From the NCBI GenBank assembly GCA_006969905.1, contig CP030887.1:1656001-1720000 (forward strand): a DNA stretch of 64,000 nucleotides. The letters are read 5' to 3'. A program made the position numbers and the translations under genes. The notes below the pieces were generated by a model. It had not been told where the DNA came from. It saw only the letters and a program-made list of their open reading frames with translations, and ran no database searches. Position 1 is the stretch's first letter, and every line of letters starts with the position of its first letter. Below are positions 43,308 to 52,223 of this stretch, piece by piece. The stretch comes from Balneolaceae bacterium. Lineage in GTDB: Bacteria; Bacteroidota; Rhodothermia; Balneolales; Balneolaceae.

Positions 43308-44672
43308 ATGGATCTCTTTCAAGACAAGAACATCTCCGGATTCGCAGTTAACGAACCCAAACCAACCGGATATGATGAGCCCTTAGCCACCCGGATGAGG
43401 CCAGGTTCGCTGGAAGAGTTTATGGGCCAGGAGCATTTGGTAGGTGAAGGTAAAATGCTGCGAAGAATGATTGAAAGCGGAGTAATTGGCTCGCTCATTT
43501 TTTATGGTCCTCCCAGTTCAGGAAAAACTACGCTGGCACATGTTATTTCTAAAGAAGTAAAAGCAGCATTTGAAGTTATTAACGCTGTTTTGGATGGCAT
43601 CAAAGAATTGAGATCAGTAGTAAAGAAAGCGGAAAAACTACGAAAGCTGAATGGTCGTAAAACGATTTTATTTGTAGATGAGATCCATCGTTGGAATAAA
43701 GCCCAACAGGATGCACTTTTACCTCACCTCGAATCAGGTATTATCACCTTGGTAGGTGCCACAACAGAAAACCCGTTTTATTCATTGGTGAATCCATTGC
43801 TTTCCCGTTGCCAATTATTTGAGTTGTTTCCGCTTACTAAGCAAAATGTACAGCAGATGTTAGAGCGTGCAATCACTGATACAGAAAGGGGTTTGGGGAA
43901 AAAGGAAGTAGATGTTTCGGATGAAGCTATGGAGCATTTTTCGGAATATGCCGGAGGAGATATTCGCAATGCCCTGAATGCATTAGAAGTGGCCGTTCTT
44001 TCAAGCAAAGAGAATAAATCGGGTTTAATTCATATTGATCTTGAAATAGCTAAGGAAAGTATTCAGCGAAGGAATGTACGGTATGATCGTACCGGGGATG
44101 AACACTATCATTATGCTTCAGCTTTTATAAAATCGTTGAGAGGATCAGACCCGGATGCTGCTTTATACTGGATGAATGCTATGTTGGAAGGTGGTGATGA
44201 CCCGAATTTTATTTTTCGAAGGTTATTCATTTTTGCCAGTGAGGATATTGGGCTTGCTGAACCAAATGCAATTACGGTGGTGAATTCATGCCAGGAAGCT
44301 TTCATGAAATGTGGAATGCCTGAAGGGATGTATTTCCTGTCTCATGCGTGTTTATATCTCAGCATCTGTCCAAAAAGTAACAGTACCAAAGCCATCTTTG
44401 AAGCTAATAAAACAATTAAGGAGAAAGGGGTAGGAGAAGTGCCTGTCTATTTAAAAGATAAAACTGCAAATAAGCTGGCATCCCGGTTTCTGGATATAGA
44501 AAATGCCTCTAAAGATTATAAATATCCCCATGCGTATCCCAATCATTGGGTTGATCAGCAATATCTACCAAGATCTTTAAGGAATAGTACTTTCTATGAG
44601 GCTGGTACTGAGGGAAGGGAAAACCTGCTTTGGAAAAGGCTGGATGAAATAAAAAAAAGGAATGATACCTGA
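43308..44672 (+). CDS. rarA: RarA/MgsA replication-associated AAA ATPase
   Basis: 454 residues. The RarA hallmark RPGSLEEFMGQEHLVGEGK, Walker A FYGPPSSGKTTLAHV (Ser-Ser in place of Gly-Thr, near residue 66), Walker B ILFVDEIHRWNKAQQDALLPHLE and sensor GATTENPFYSLVNPLLSRC are present. The C-terminal MgsA/YrvN tetramer domain runs EHYHYASAFIKSLRGSDPDA, LYWMNAMLEGGDDPNFIFRRL, and so on. Acts at stalled replication forks. Follows the photolyase by 67 bp. Confidence 0.92.
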   Translation: MDLFQDKNISGFAVNEPKPTGYDEPLATRMRPGSLEEFMGQEHLVGEGKMLRRMIESGVIGSLIFYGPPSSGKTTLAHVISKEVKAAFEVINAVLDGIKELRSVVKKAEKLRKLNGRKTILFVDEIHRWNKAQQDALLPHLESGIITLVGATTENPFYSLVNPLLSRCQLFELFPLTKQNVQQMLERAITDTERGLGKKEVDVSDEAMEHFSEYAGGDIRNALNALEVAVLSSKENKSGLIHIDLEIAKESIQRRNVRYDRTGDEHYHYASAFIKSLRGSDPDAALYWMNAMLEGGDDPNFIFRRLFIFASEDIGLAEPNAITVVNSCQEAFMKCGMPEGMYFLSHACLYLSICPKSNSTKAIFEANKTIKEKGVGEVPVYLKDKTANKLASRFLDIENASKDYKYPHAYPNHWVDQQYLPRSLRNSTFYEAGTEGRENLLWKRLDEIKKRNDT

Positions 44673-44710
44673 TCAAAAATGTTTGCTTAACCAACTAAAT
44701 AGCAGACTTG

Positions 44711-45253
44711 ATGGATATAAAAATTATAAGTTCAACTGATCGTCCAAATTCCAACGCGCTTAAAGTATCAAACTATATATGCCGGCTTTATAATGACAGG
44801 GGTATGCAGGCCAAAGTAGTAAGCCTTCAGGATTTTCCTCTAGCGGATGTGATTGGAGGAAAATATGGGGCTGATATTCCCTCTGTCAAAAAATTTAATG
44901 ACCAAGTTATAGAAGCGGATGGACTGATATTTGTAATTCCGGAATACAATGGAGGCTTTCCCGGCATATTAAAGCTGTTCATTGATTACCTGCCGTTCCC
45001 CTCAGCATTTGAAAAAATGCCTATGGCTTTTATTGGGGAGTCTTCCGGTGCTTTTGGTTCTTTACGTCCCGTTGAGCAATTCCAGATGATAACTAACTAT
45101 CGAAATGCCCTCCAATTTCCAGAGCGGGTGTTTATTCCAAGAGTCGGGAAAGAGTTTGATGAAGAAACCGGGTTAACAGACGATTTCAAACAAAAACTGC
45201 TTGAAAGCCAGACTGACAATTTCATCAAGTTTGTAAAGGCCGTAAAAGACTAG
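44711..45253 (+). CDS. NADPH-dependent FMN reductase family protein
   Basis: 180 residues, flavodoxin-like fold. The N-terminal phosphate loop is IISSTDRPNSNALKV; the flavin-contact motif is FVIPEYNGGFPGILKLFIDYLP. These features fit the FMN_red family (ArsH/WrbA-like quinone or metal reductases). The start is the ATG at 44711, one codon inside the longest frame. Substrate unknown. Confidence 0.85.
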   Translation: MDIKIISSTDRPNSNALKVSNYICRLYNDRGMQAKVVSLQDFPLADVIGGKYGADIPSVKKFNDQVIEADGLIFVIPEYNGGFPGILKLFIDYLPFPSAFEKMPMAFIGESSGAFGSLRPVEQFQMITNYRNALQFPERVFIPRVGKEFDEETGLTDDFKQKLLESQTDNFIKFVKAVKD

Positions 45254-45254
45254 C

Positions 45255-45956
45255 CTATACTTTCAGCATGTACCCAACACCATGTAAGGTGATAAGGTAC
45301 TTCGGGTCATCCGGGTGGAGCTCTACTTTTGCACGTAGTTTAGAAATATGCACATCAACTGTCCGCGTATTGGTACTGTATTCGTATCGCCATACTTTTT
45401 CCAGTAACTCATCTCTTGAAACCGGATTTCCTGCATGGGATAACAGGTACCTGATAAGCTCAACCTCACGTGCTGTCAACTCAATAGTTTTATCTCCCGG
45501 ATGAATAACTTCACTTTCTGCCAGATCAATTTTTACTTCACCCAGTTGAAGAATATCCACTTCCCCGGTATTTGAATATGTGCCCGAACGTCTTAATCGT
45601 GCTTGTATACGGGCAAGAAGTTCCTTAACCCCGAAAGGCTTGGTTATATAATCATCAGCTCCCAGGTTCAGGCCTCGTACTTTATCAGGCTCCTGATCTT
45701 TTGCGGTAAGCATTATAACGGGAAATGTATACTTCAGGTCACGAATTTCCTGACAAATATCATACCCGCTTTTACCGGGAAGCATAATATCCAGAAGCAT
45801 AAGATCGGGCTTGTGCTCTTTAACCATTTCTACGGCATTATCTCCGTCTTCACTAATAAAAACGGTAAACCCTTCGCTTTCAAGTGTGTCACGTAGAGTA
45901 AAAACTAAACTCGGTTCATCTTCTACAACCAGAATCTTATTTTTTTTGTCAGGCAT
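45255..45956 (-). CDS. OmpR-family response regulator
   Basis: 233 residues from MPDKKNKILVVEDEPSLVF. Receiver domain with phospho-acceptor Asp in PDLMLLDIMLPGKSGYD, switch residues TAKD and TKPFGVKEL; C-terminal winged helix (ELTAREVELIRYLLSH; RTVDVHISKLRAKVE). Overlaps the end of the kinase gene by 8 bp, so the two form a classic pair. Confidence 0.92.
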   Translation of the reverse strand: MPDKKNKILVVEDEPSLVFTLRDTLESEGFTVFISEDGDNAVEMVKEHKPDLMLLDIMLPGKSGYDICQEIRDLKYTFPVIMLTAKDQEPDKVRGLNLGADDYITKPFGVKELLARIQARLRRSGTYSNTGEVDILQLGEVKIDLAESEVIHPGDKTIELTAREVELIRYLLSHAGNPVSRDELLEKVWRYEYSTNTRTVDVHISKLRAKVELHPDDPKYLITLHGVGYMLKV

Positions 45957-47652
45957 GGATAGTTCTTTCTTTGATTTGTTTTGCTGAAAGTACACCATTT
46001 TTTTGGGACTTCAACTTAATTTCTTGTTTGCCTAATACCGGAAAGCTGACAGAAAAAGTACTTCCTTTTCCATATTCACTTTCAATATGAATGCCCCCCC
46101 CGTTCAGTTCTACCAGGCTTTGTACAATACTTAGCCCAAGCCCATGGCCTTTGGTTCGGGCAACCAAAGAATCCTCAACCCGGTAAAACTTTTTGAAAAT
46201 ATTTTTAAGCTCTTTCTTTTCTATCCCCATTCCCTTGTCCTCAACCTGCAGAACCACATGTTCATTTTTTTGAAGTACTGATATTGATATTTCCTTGGTT
46301 TCAGTACTATACTTAATGGCATTTTCGGTAAGGTTGCTGATGATTGTTTCTATACTGCTTTTATCAACCTTAACAGCAGGGCAGTTTGCCTCAAAGCTAA
46401 AATTCAATGTAAATCCCTGGCTTTCAATATATCCCCGGTTTTGCTCTACATAGTTCCCAATAATCTCATGAAGTATATAAGGAGCCGTTTCAATAGGTGA
46501 GTGCCCTGAGTCATATTTGGCAACATCAAGCAGTTTTTCAATCATGCTTCTTAAGCGGATAGATTCCTCATAAATATGCTTTCCATATTGTTTTAATCGT
46601 TTTTCTTCAGTCACCCTTCCATCATAAATGTTTTCTCCAGCAGCCTGCATTACGGCAAGTGGGGTCTTCAGTTCATGGGTAACATTTGCAAGGAATCCAG
46701 CCTGACGTTGGGATAAGTTCCTTTCTCTTTGAGCCGTATAAAACATGAACAGTAAAGCCCCCAACAAAAATAAAACAGCAAAACCCAAGACGATCAGGTT
46801 TTTAACAAAACTATCCTGATAAGCAGTAGTGATGGGAGGGGTAAGGAAGGCGACTTTAAGATTCCAGTTATCAAACATGTCTCCCCTGAATCGCTTTCTA
46901 TGGTCAACCAGGTCATAATCAAAATCAATGCTTGGATCACTGGAAACCAGTACTTCATTTTTAACCCAATCATGCAGCCAAACTACATTGCCACTCTTGC
47001 TGCTGGGTTCAAAATAATCGGTTATTAGCGAGGCTATTAAATCATTGACTACATATTCCTTATTAATAATGAAGGTAAAGTATCCTATTACACGGTTTTC
47101 TGTCAGGTTTAATAAACCAATATTCATACTCCGGTGCGTATCAAATTCTACAATATTATTAAATCGATAATTGAAATCGTTAACCTGTATTCTTGCTTTA
47201 GTTCTAATTAAGCCAACACCATTGCATAGCAAAGAACTGTAAGTTTGGGTTTGCTCCATTTCAAAGGTACGGGTGTTGTAAGTATAAACCGTGGTATTAT
47301 CAATACAAGGATCTACAGATTCAGGAGTATAGTAGATGGTAGTAAAGAGTTTGTTGCTTGCAATATCTTTTAGGGTTTCGTCTATGTTATCAGGAAATCT
47401 ACCATACTGGTTTAATGAGTTTTCAAGAGGCTCAAGGTCGATCATAGTTAAACTTCTGAAGGGTTGATAAAGCACATTCCACACTTTTTGGGTGATTTCA
47501 TCTACCTTTTTTATTTGCCGTTCAGTTTCGCTTTCCGCCACTCGATCCCGAATATCATATAAAGAGTATACATTCATACCTGTGAGTGCAATAACTGCAA
47601 ACAGGCCGAGCATTAGTAAAGTCCAGCGGATAGCTCTATTTGTTATTAGCAT
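45949..47652 (-). CDS. Sensor histidine kinase
   Basis: 567 residues. Transmembrane helix near 12-32, a large periplasmic sensor region (to about 275), a second helix around 287-310, then HisKA with phospho-His in NVTHELKTPLAVMQAAG and HATPase_c (NLTENAIKYS, VEDKGMGIEKKELKNIFKKFYR, GHGLGLSIVQSLVELNGGG). A partner of the response regulator encoded just downstream. Signal unknown. Confidence 0.9.
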   Translation of the reverse strand: MLITNRAIRWTLLMLGLFAVIALTGMNVYSLYDIRDRVAESETERQIKKVDEITQKVWNVLYQPFRSLTMIDLEPLENSLNQYGRFPDNIDETLKDIASNKLFTTIYYTPESVDPCIDNTTVYTYNTRTFEMEQTQTYSSLLCNGVGLIRTKARIQVNDFNYRFNNIVEFDTHRSMNIGLLNLTENRVIGYFTFIINKEYVVNDLIASLITDYFEPSSKSGNVVWLHDWVKNEVLVSSDPSIDFDYDLVDHRKRFRGDMFDNWNLKVAFLTPPITTAYQDSFVKNLIVLGFAVLFLLGALLFMFYTAQRERNLSQRQAGFLANVTHELKTPLAVMQAAGENIYDGRVTEEKRLKQYGKHIYEESIRLRSMIEKLLDVAKYDSGHSPIETAPYILHEIIGNYVEQNRGYIESQGFTLNFSFEANCPAVKVDKSSIETIISNLTENAIKYSTETKEISISVLQKNEHVVLQVEDKGMGIEKKELKNIFKKFYRVEDSLVARTKGHGLGLSIVQSLVELNGGGIHIESEYGKGSTFSVSFPVLGKQEIKLKSQKNGVLSAKQIKERTIHA

Positions 47653-47756
47653 AACTTGAGATTCTTAAGAAAGAAAAATATAACAAAAAGACCCCTCTTC
47701 AATTTAATACTGGTAAAAATTCGTGAAGAGAAAAACTATTTAGATAAAGCAATTAA

Positions 47757-48137
47757 TCAGAGGCGCTCGAAATTTCTTTCAATAGACTCTTTGAGATCAT
47801 TAAACTCAATAGGTTTAACGAGGTAATCAATGTATTCGGTTTCTTTAGCTCGTTGAACATGATATGGATCAGAATTTCCGGTGATATAGATTACAGGAAC
47901 ATTTGAAAATTTTCTGATTTCAGACATGGCTTCAATACCATCCATATCGCCCTCTAAGGAAATATCCATTAAGATCAAATCGGGGTTGGTTCGTTTAGCT
48001 ACTTCAATAGCTGTTTTACCATATACTAATTCTCCCTCTGCAAAATATCCCAGCTTCTCTAAATAGCTTTCGTATAAAAGATTGAGGATAAGGTCATCCT
48101 CAACAATCATTACCGTTTTTTCCTTTTTCATATTCAT
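47757..48137 (-). CDS. Single-domain response regulator
   Basis: 126 residues from MNMKKEKTVMIVEDD. A receiver domain only: acidic pocket EDD, phospho-Asp in PDLILMDISLEGDMDG, TGNSD, and VKPIEFNDLKESIERNF. Such stand-alone receivers act with hybrid or HisKA_2 kinases, and this is a plausible partner for a kinase like that at 5310, though it is not adjacent. The start is uncertain; 48182 is the longest possibility. Confidence 0.85.
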   Translation of the reverse strand: MNMKKEKTVMIVEDDLILNLLYESYLEKLGYFAEGELVYGKTAIEVAKRTNPDLILMDISLEGDMDGIEAMSEIRKFSNVPVIYITGNSDPYHVQRAKETEYIDYLVKPIEFNDLKESIERNFERL

Positions 48138-48324
48138 ATCAAGCCATTTGTTCTTTGTATCCCGAGCGCCTAATAATAACACGATTCAGGATGAAAGGAA
48201 ATTGAATTAAAGAATACAAATTATACAAGAAAAAAATCTTGTTGCCATTAACAATCAAAAGCTCCGATAGAGATACTGAAAAATTTTACTTCAACTCAGA
48301 TTAGAATACCATTAACTATCATTT

Positions 48325-49626
48325 TTACGATAATGTGAATACTGCTTTATTCAGATTTTTTGAGTGTTGGTTTTTGAAGTAGATTATAGAAGCGATGGTA
48401 AGGATTGCTCCAAACAAAGTGGTGAAGTAGCAAAAGCTCACAAAAAAGTCGTACCAGCTCACATCGGCCTGTCCAAAGTTTTTGTATAAGAGAACGGTAA
48501 CACTGGAGAGATACCCGAACGAGTCAGCGATGTATATAAGAAAACCTGCATTGGCTAGTGTTTTGTAAGTAGCAATAAACCGGTCAAATAAAATGCAGTT
48601 AAACGGTACATAACCGAGATAAGAACCCAGCCCGACTGAAACCATCCATAAGTAGGCCGATATCAATCCGGCTTGAAATGCAAAAGTAGAAATACCAATT
48701 AATAAAATACCCCCAAGTACAATCCAGTGGTTTACCATCAGCGCTTTTTGGTTGTTCTTTATGAGCATAATGGAGGCCATTACAATTAAAACGATAAATG
48801 CTATGGGTACTTCTGTTTTTGTAAAAATGGCAGCATCATTTACGAACCCGACTGCTTCCAAAATTTCCAGTGCATAGTTATCGCGCAGGTCACGAAATGC
48901 TGTCAAAAACATATAGATTACCGTAAGCATTATAATGCCCCCGGCAAATTTTTTGAAAAATTCCCATCTTTCGCTTGAGCTCATTGGAATCCTTTTGGTT
49001 CTTTGGGCTTCATCAGAAGCGGAGGGAGGGGGAATCCTGTTGAGCATCCAAGTGAAAAAAATCAATGGGATCATAAAAATAGCACCTGTCCAGAAAGGCA
49101 TGGCAAACTCAGAAACTCCCCAATTCAGCATTAAATATTTGCCAATGCTCTTAACGAATCCTGAAGAAAAAATAAAACTCACACTTAAGCCGGCCCCCAG
49201 TAGCTCAGTATTTCTTCGTCCTTCCAAAAAGCTGAAAACCAGGCCCCAAATCATTCCGAGAGGTAAACCATTTAAGAAAAGAAAAATCAATTTATAGGGG
49301 GTAGGAGCTAACCAAAACCCAAGCAGGGCGAGTTCGGCAATTACCACTAAAATAAGTATTGAGATTGCTCTACGGTTAGCAGTCATCTCAGATACAACTT
49401 TTATACCAAGAAATTTGGAGATGGTATATCCAAAAATCTGAGAAATAATAAGCAACGTTTTTAACTCAATTCCCCAATAGGTAAGGTCTGCAAATGCTGC
49501 TGCAGTAAATGGCTTGCGAAAAGCATACATACAGGTATAGGTACAAAATGCAGCTACCATCGCATATAAAGAGAAAACAACTCCTCTGTTCTTATCGAGC
49601 CACCCTGTTATTGCTTTATTAACCAT
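48325..49626 (-). CDS. DUF5690 family MFS-like transporter
   Basis: 433 residues with about twelve transmembrane helices. Starts with the family pattern GVVFSLYAMVAAFCTYTCMY and AFRKPFTAAAFADLTYWGI; conserved GLPLGMIWGLVFSFLEGRRN is the intracellular loop. Major-facilitator-like; substrate unknown. It lies left of the tRNA fragment, on the inferred chromosomal side. Confidence 0.82.
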   Translation of the reverse strand: MVNKAITGWLDKNRGVVFSLYAMVAAFCTYTCMYAFRKPFTAAAFADLTYWGIELKTLLIISQIFGYTISKFLGIKVVSEMTANRRAISILILVVIAELALLGFWLAPTPYKLIFLFLNGLPLGMIWGLVFSFLEGRRNTELLGAGLSVSFIFSSGFVKSIGKYLMLNWGVSEFAMPFWTGAIFMIPLIFFTWMLNRIPPPSASDEAQRTKRIPMSSSERWEFFKKFAGGIIMLTVIYMFLTAFRDLRDNYALEILEAVGFVNDAAIFTKTEVPIAFIVLIVMASIMLIKNNQKALMVNHWIVLGGILLIGISTFAFQAGLISAYLWMVSVGLGSYLGYVPFNCILFDRFIATYKTLANAGFLIYIADSFGYLSSVTVLLYKNFGQADVSWYDFFVSFCYFTTLFGAILTIASIIYFKNQHSKNLNKAVFTLS

Positions 49627-49805
49627 GCAATTGATGCAAAGCCCGATCTGAAATTGAAAAGATTTTTCCAGGTTCTATTTCAATACTGCCCATTAAAGGA
49701 ATTAAGGTTAATTATGTTTCCCTGCGAAGCTTTAAGGTAATGGTAAATTTTCGCAGTTTGCAATTTACAGTAGCTACCCTGGGTTTTAACATAAAGTGGA
49801 AAACA

Positions 49806-49838
49806 AAAAAGCTCCTTATAAAAGTATAAGGAGCTTTT
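49806..49838 (-). terminator. Rho-independent terminator of the tRNA remnant
   Basis: Minus strand AAAAGCTCCTTATA folds with TATAAGGAGCTTTT around a four-base loop and ends in a T-run. It lies immediately after the tRNA 3' end, as a native tRNA terminator would. Confidence 0.85.
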
Positions 49839-49839
49839 G

Positions 49840-49889
49840 TACCGCAGGCCGGACTCGAACCGGCACTCGAATACTATTCGAATTGGATT
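49840..49889 (-). pseudogene. Truncated class II tRNA, 3' part only (tRNA-Leu-like)
   Basis: On the minus strand the remnant has a long variable-arm hairpin (CGAAT AGT ATTCG), a complete T-arm (GCCGG, loop TTCGAGT, CCGGC), acceptor 3' strand CTGCGGT and discriminator A. The 5' half (expected ACCGCAG or GCCGCAG, D-arm, anticodon) is absent; the ABC ATPase stop codon is where the anticodon arm should be. Long variable arm plus A discriminator fits Leu best. A 3' tRNA fragment like this is the usual scar of integration at a tRNA gene. Confidence 0.8.
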
Positions 49890-51021
49890 ACATAATCTCT
49901 TTACTTTCCAGATTGCATAAGTTGATCTCACTTTGTTTATCAAAAAAATGAATCTTTTTAGCATTTAAATAAATATTGGTTTTCTCACCCACTTTTAGCT
50001 CGGACTGGGGAGAGGTTTTTATTGTCCAGCTTAGATCGGTTTCAGGGCTTACATGAATCAAAGAGACATCCCCCATGTATTCAATAAAACTGATATTTAA
50101 AGGTGAATTCGATTCAATAAAGTTTTCATTTGGAGATAGATGAACTGAAATGTCTTCAGGTCGTATTCCTAAGATTAATTCCGTAGATAATAAATTCGGT
50201 ACTTCGGGAAGTAAAGCTGAATCTATCTCTATAAAAACAAACCCGGAGTTAGTCACAAACATAAATTTTCCATCAACTGATTTTATAAAGCCGGAAATGA
50301 AGTTCATTGTTGGGTTTCCGATAAATCCAGCCACAAAAAGATTGATCGGATTATTATAAACATTGAGAGGAGTGCCTAATTGTTGGATGACACCTTTGTT
50401 TATAATTGCAATCCGATCAGCCATTGTCATGGCTTCTACCTGATCGTGAGTTACATAAATGCTGGTTGCATTTTGATGTTTATGAATTTTTAGTAAATCC
50501 GTACGCATTTGAATGCGCAGTTTTGCATCAAGGTTACTAAGAGGTTCATCAAATAAAAATGCTTTGGGTTTTCTTACGATAGCTCTTCCAACAGCAATTC
50601 GTTGTTTTTGTCCTCCGGAAAGCTGTTTTGGTTTTCGTTCTAACAACTCACTAAGGCCTAACATTTTCGCAGTATCTCGTATCAGTCCATCATATTCCTT
50701 TTTTTTGGCGCCCATTATTTTCAATCCAAAAGCAAGATTTTCGTAGACACTCATGTGAGGGTAAAGAGCATAATTCTGGAAAACCATTGCCAGATTACGA
50801 TTCTTTGGAAGGACATCATTAATCACTTCTCCATCTATTGATATCGTACCCTGATCTATCGATTCCAAACCTGCAATCATTCTTAAAAGAGTAGATTTTC
50901 CACACCCGGAAGGCCCAACAAGAACCAGGAACTCACCTTTTGTAATTGATAAAGAGACCCCTTTTACTACTTCAGTTTTATCGTAGGATTTATAAACATC
51001 CTTAATTTCTATATTAGCCAT
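49888..51021 (-). CDS. Sugar ABC transporter ATPase (MsmX/UgpC/MalK type)
   Basis: 377 residues. Walker A GPSGCGKST at 36-44, Q-loop FQNYALYPHM, signature LSGGQKQR, Walker B AFLFDEPLSNLDA and H-loop YVTHDQVEAM. The C-terminal 140 residues form the OB/TOBE regulatory domain of the MalK/UgpC class, which energises carbohydrate importers. The solute-binding protein at 63126 is a fitting partner; permeases are not in the window and are expected to the right. Its end touches the tRNA remnant. Confidence 0.9.
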   Translation of the reverse strand: MANIEIKDVYKSYDKTEVVKGVSLSITKGEFLVLVGPSGCGKSTLLRMIAGLESIDQGTISIDGEVINDVLPKNRNLAMVFQNYALYPHMSVYENLAFGLKIMGAKKKEYDGLIRDTAKMLGLSELLERKPKQLSGGQKQRIAVGRAIVRKPKAFLFDEPLSNLDAKLRIQMRTDLLKIHKHQNATSIYVTHDQVEAMTMADRIAIINKGVIQQLGTPLNVYNNPINLFVAGFIGNPTMNFISGFIKSVDGKFMFVTNSGFVFIEIDSALLPEVPNLLSTELILGIRPEDISVHLSPNENFIESNSPLNISFIEYMGDVSLIHVSPETDLSWTIKTSPQSELKVGEKTNIYLNAKKIHFFDKQSEINLCNLESKEIM

Positions 51022-51041
51022 TATTTGTTTTGTAACGATTA

Positions 51042-52139
51042 TTAATGGAGGGTGGCACTGGCAGTTTGAGTTGCGATTTCAGCTATTTCAACAGCCTTGA
51101 GGGCGTCGTTAATAGTAACTCTATTTGTATGGGCCCGATCAATGATTTTTGTGTAAAAGTCTTCAAAGATTTTCTGTAATGCCAGGGAATACAATTGCGA
51201 TTTTGATAGTTCAGCTTTAAAACTCCCTTCTATAATTTTATTATAGTTGTAATTTTCCCCTCTGATCATCTTAGGTTGAACCCTTTTCTGTTTGGTTATA
51301 ACAAAACCCGGAAGAGCAGACAATTCGTAAATAAGTTCCTCATTGCTTAATGCAACGAAATTTCCTTCTTCGGGAATCCAGCCCTTTAAATCAAACTGTG
51401 CTGTCGAAAAAACAAAACGCATATTAGTTCTTTCAAATACGTTTGGACGGCTGAATGAATGTACGTGAGTAGCTAATAAGCCATTATTGTATTGTACATT
51501 TAGTGACATTCTATCCATTTGAAAAGCATTTCTTGAATCTGTGTATCCATCAATCTTTTTAACTTTAGGTGAATTACTAAACCAATGAACAATGTCAATA
51601 AAGTGAACAGCATGTTCAACTAGAATTCCCCCTGAAATACTTTGATCCCAAAACCAGTGTTCGGCTGGAAGTGTTTCATCCTGGGCGTAGTTCTCAACAA
51701 AGTATCGTTCAAAATTACCAAATAGATTTTTAGAGTGAAGATTTTGGAGAGTTTCCAGTATAGGATTAAACCGTTGCATGAAGTCAACCATCACTACACA
51801 ATTATATTTTATAGCCGCGTCTTTAATTGCTTTTGCTTCATCAAGAGATATTGCAATGGGTTTTTCCACCATTATATGCTTACCCCGTTTTAAAAAATGT
51901 AAAGCAATTTCAGAGTGTGAAGAAGGAGGGGTAGAAATAAGAACTGCATCTAATTCTGTTTCAATATCAAGATGTTTCCAGTTTCGGACAAAGCTTATCT
52001 GACCAGGAATAGTATTTTCATTTACATAGATATCTGCAATGGCTGTAACCTCAAAAAGCGATGAACCTGAAAGGGACTGATAAATAAAATTTCCAAATCC
52101 GCCAAAACCGATAATACCCAGTTTTATTTTTTGATGCAT
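51042..52139 (-). CDS. Gfo/Idh/MocA family sugar dehydrogenase
   Basis: 365 residues. N-terminal NAD-binding GIIGFGGFGNFIYQSL, then VEKPIAIS (EKP motif) near residue 92 and HFIDIVHWFSNSP in the second domain, with the conserved GILVEHAVHFIDIVH histidine. The product oxidises a sugar or cyclitol carbon. 20 bp upstream of the ABC ATPase gene and divergent from the LacI gene, so likely regulated by it. Confidence 0.85.
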   Translation of the reverse strand: MHQKIKLGIIGFGGFGNFIYQSLSGSSLFEVTAIADIYVNENTIPGQISFVRNWKHLDIETELDAVLISTPPSSHSEIALHFLKRGKHIMVEKPIAISLDEAKAIKDAAIKYNCVVMVDFMQRFNPILETLQNLHSKNLFGNFERYFVENYAQDETLPAEHWFWDQSISGGILVEHAVHFIDIVHWFSNSPKVKKIDGYTDSRNAFQMDRMSLNVQYNNGLLATHVHSFSRPNVFERTNMRFVFSTAQFDLKGWIPEEGNFVALSNEELIYELSALPGFVITKQKRVQPKMIRGENYNYNKIIEGSFKAELSKSQLYSLALQKIFEDFYTKIIDRAHTNRVTINDALKAVEIAEIATQTASATLH

Positions 52140-52187
52140 TTCATTTTCTCAAAGTGAAGTATTGACTTTTATATTTATTTCTATAAA

Positions 52188-52209
52188 TTTATCGAAGCGC
52201 TTCGATAAA
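52188..52209. promoter_or_regulatory. LacI-type operator, perfect 22-bp palindrome
   Basis: A perfect palindrome with core CGAAGCGCTTCG, located between the divergent dehydrogenase gene and the LacI gene. A TATAAA-like hexamer (52182-52187) abuts it, with TTGACT 14 bases further left, so bound repressor would block a promoter. The GCGC core fits LacI-family operators. Confidence 0.8.
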
Positions 52210-52223
52210 ACAAAAGAATTATT

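Noticed and set aside
49840-49889. Intact tRNA gene
   Set aside because: The 5' acceptor strand, D-arm and anticodon arm are missing; coding sequence replaces them.
49680-49964. 94-residue minus-strand ORF over the tRNA remnant
   Set aside because: It crosses the terminator, the tRNA fragment and the end of the ABC ATPase gene, and has no family features.
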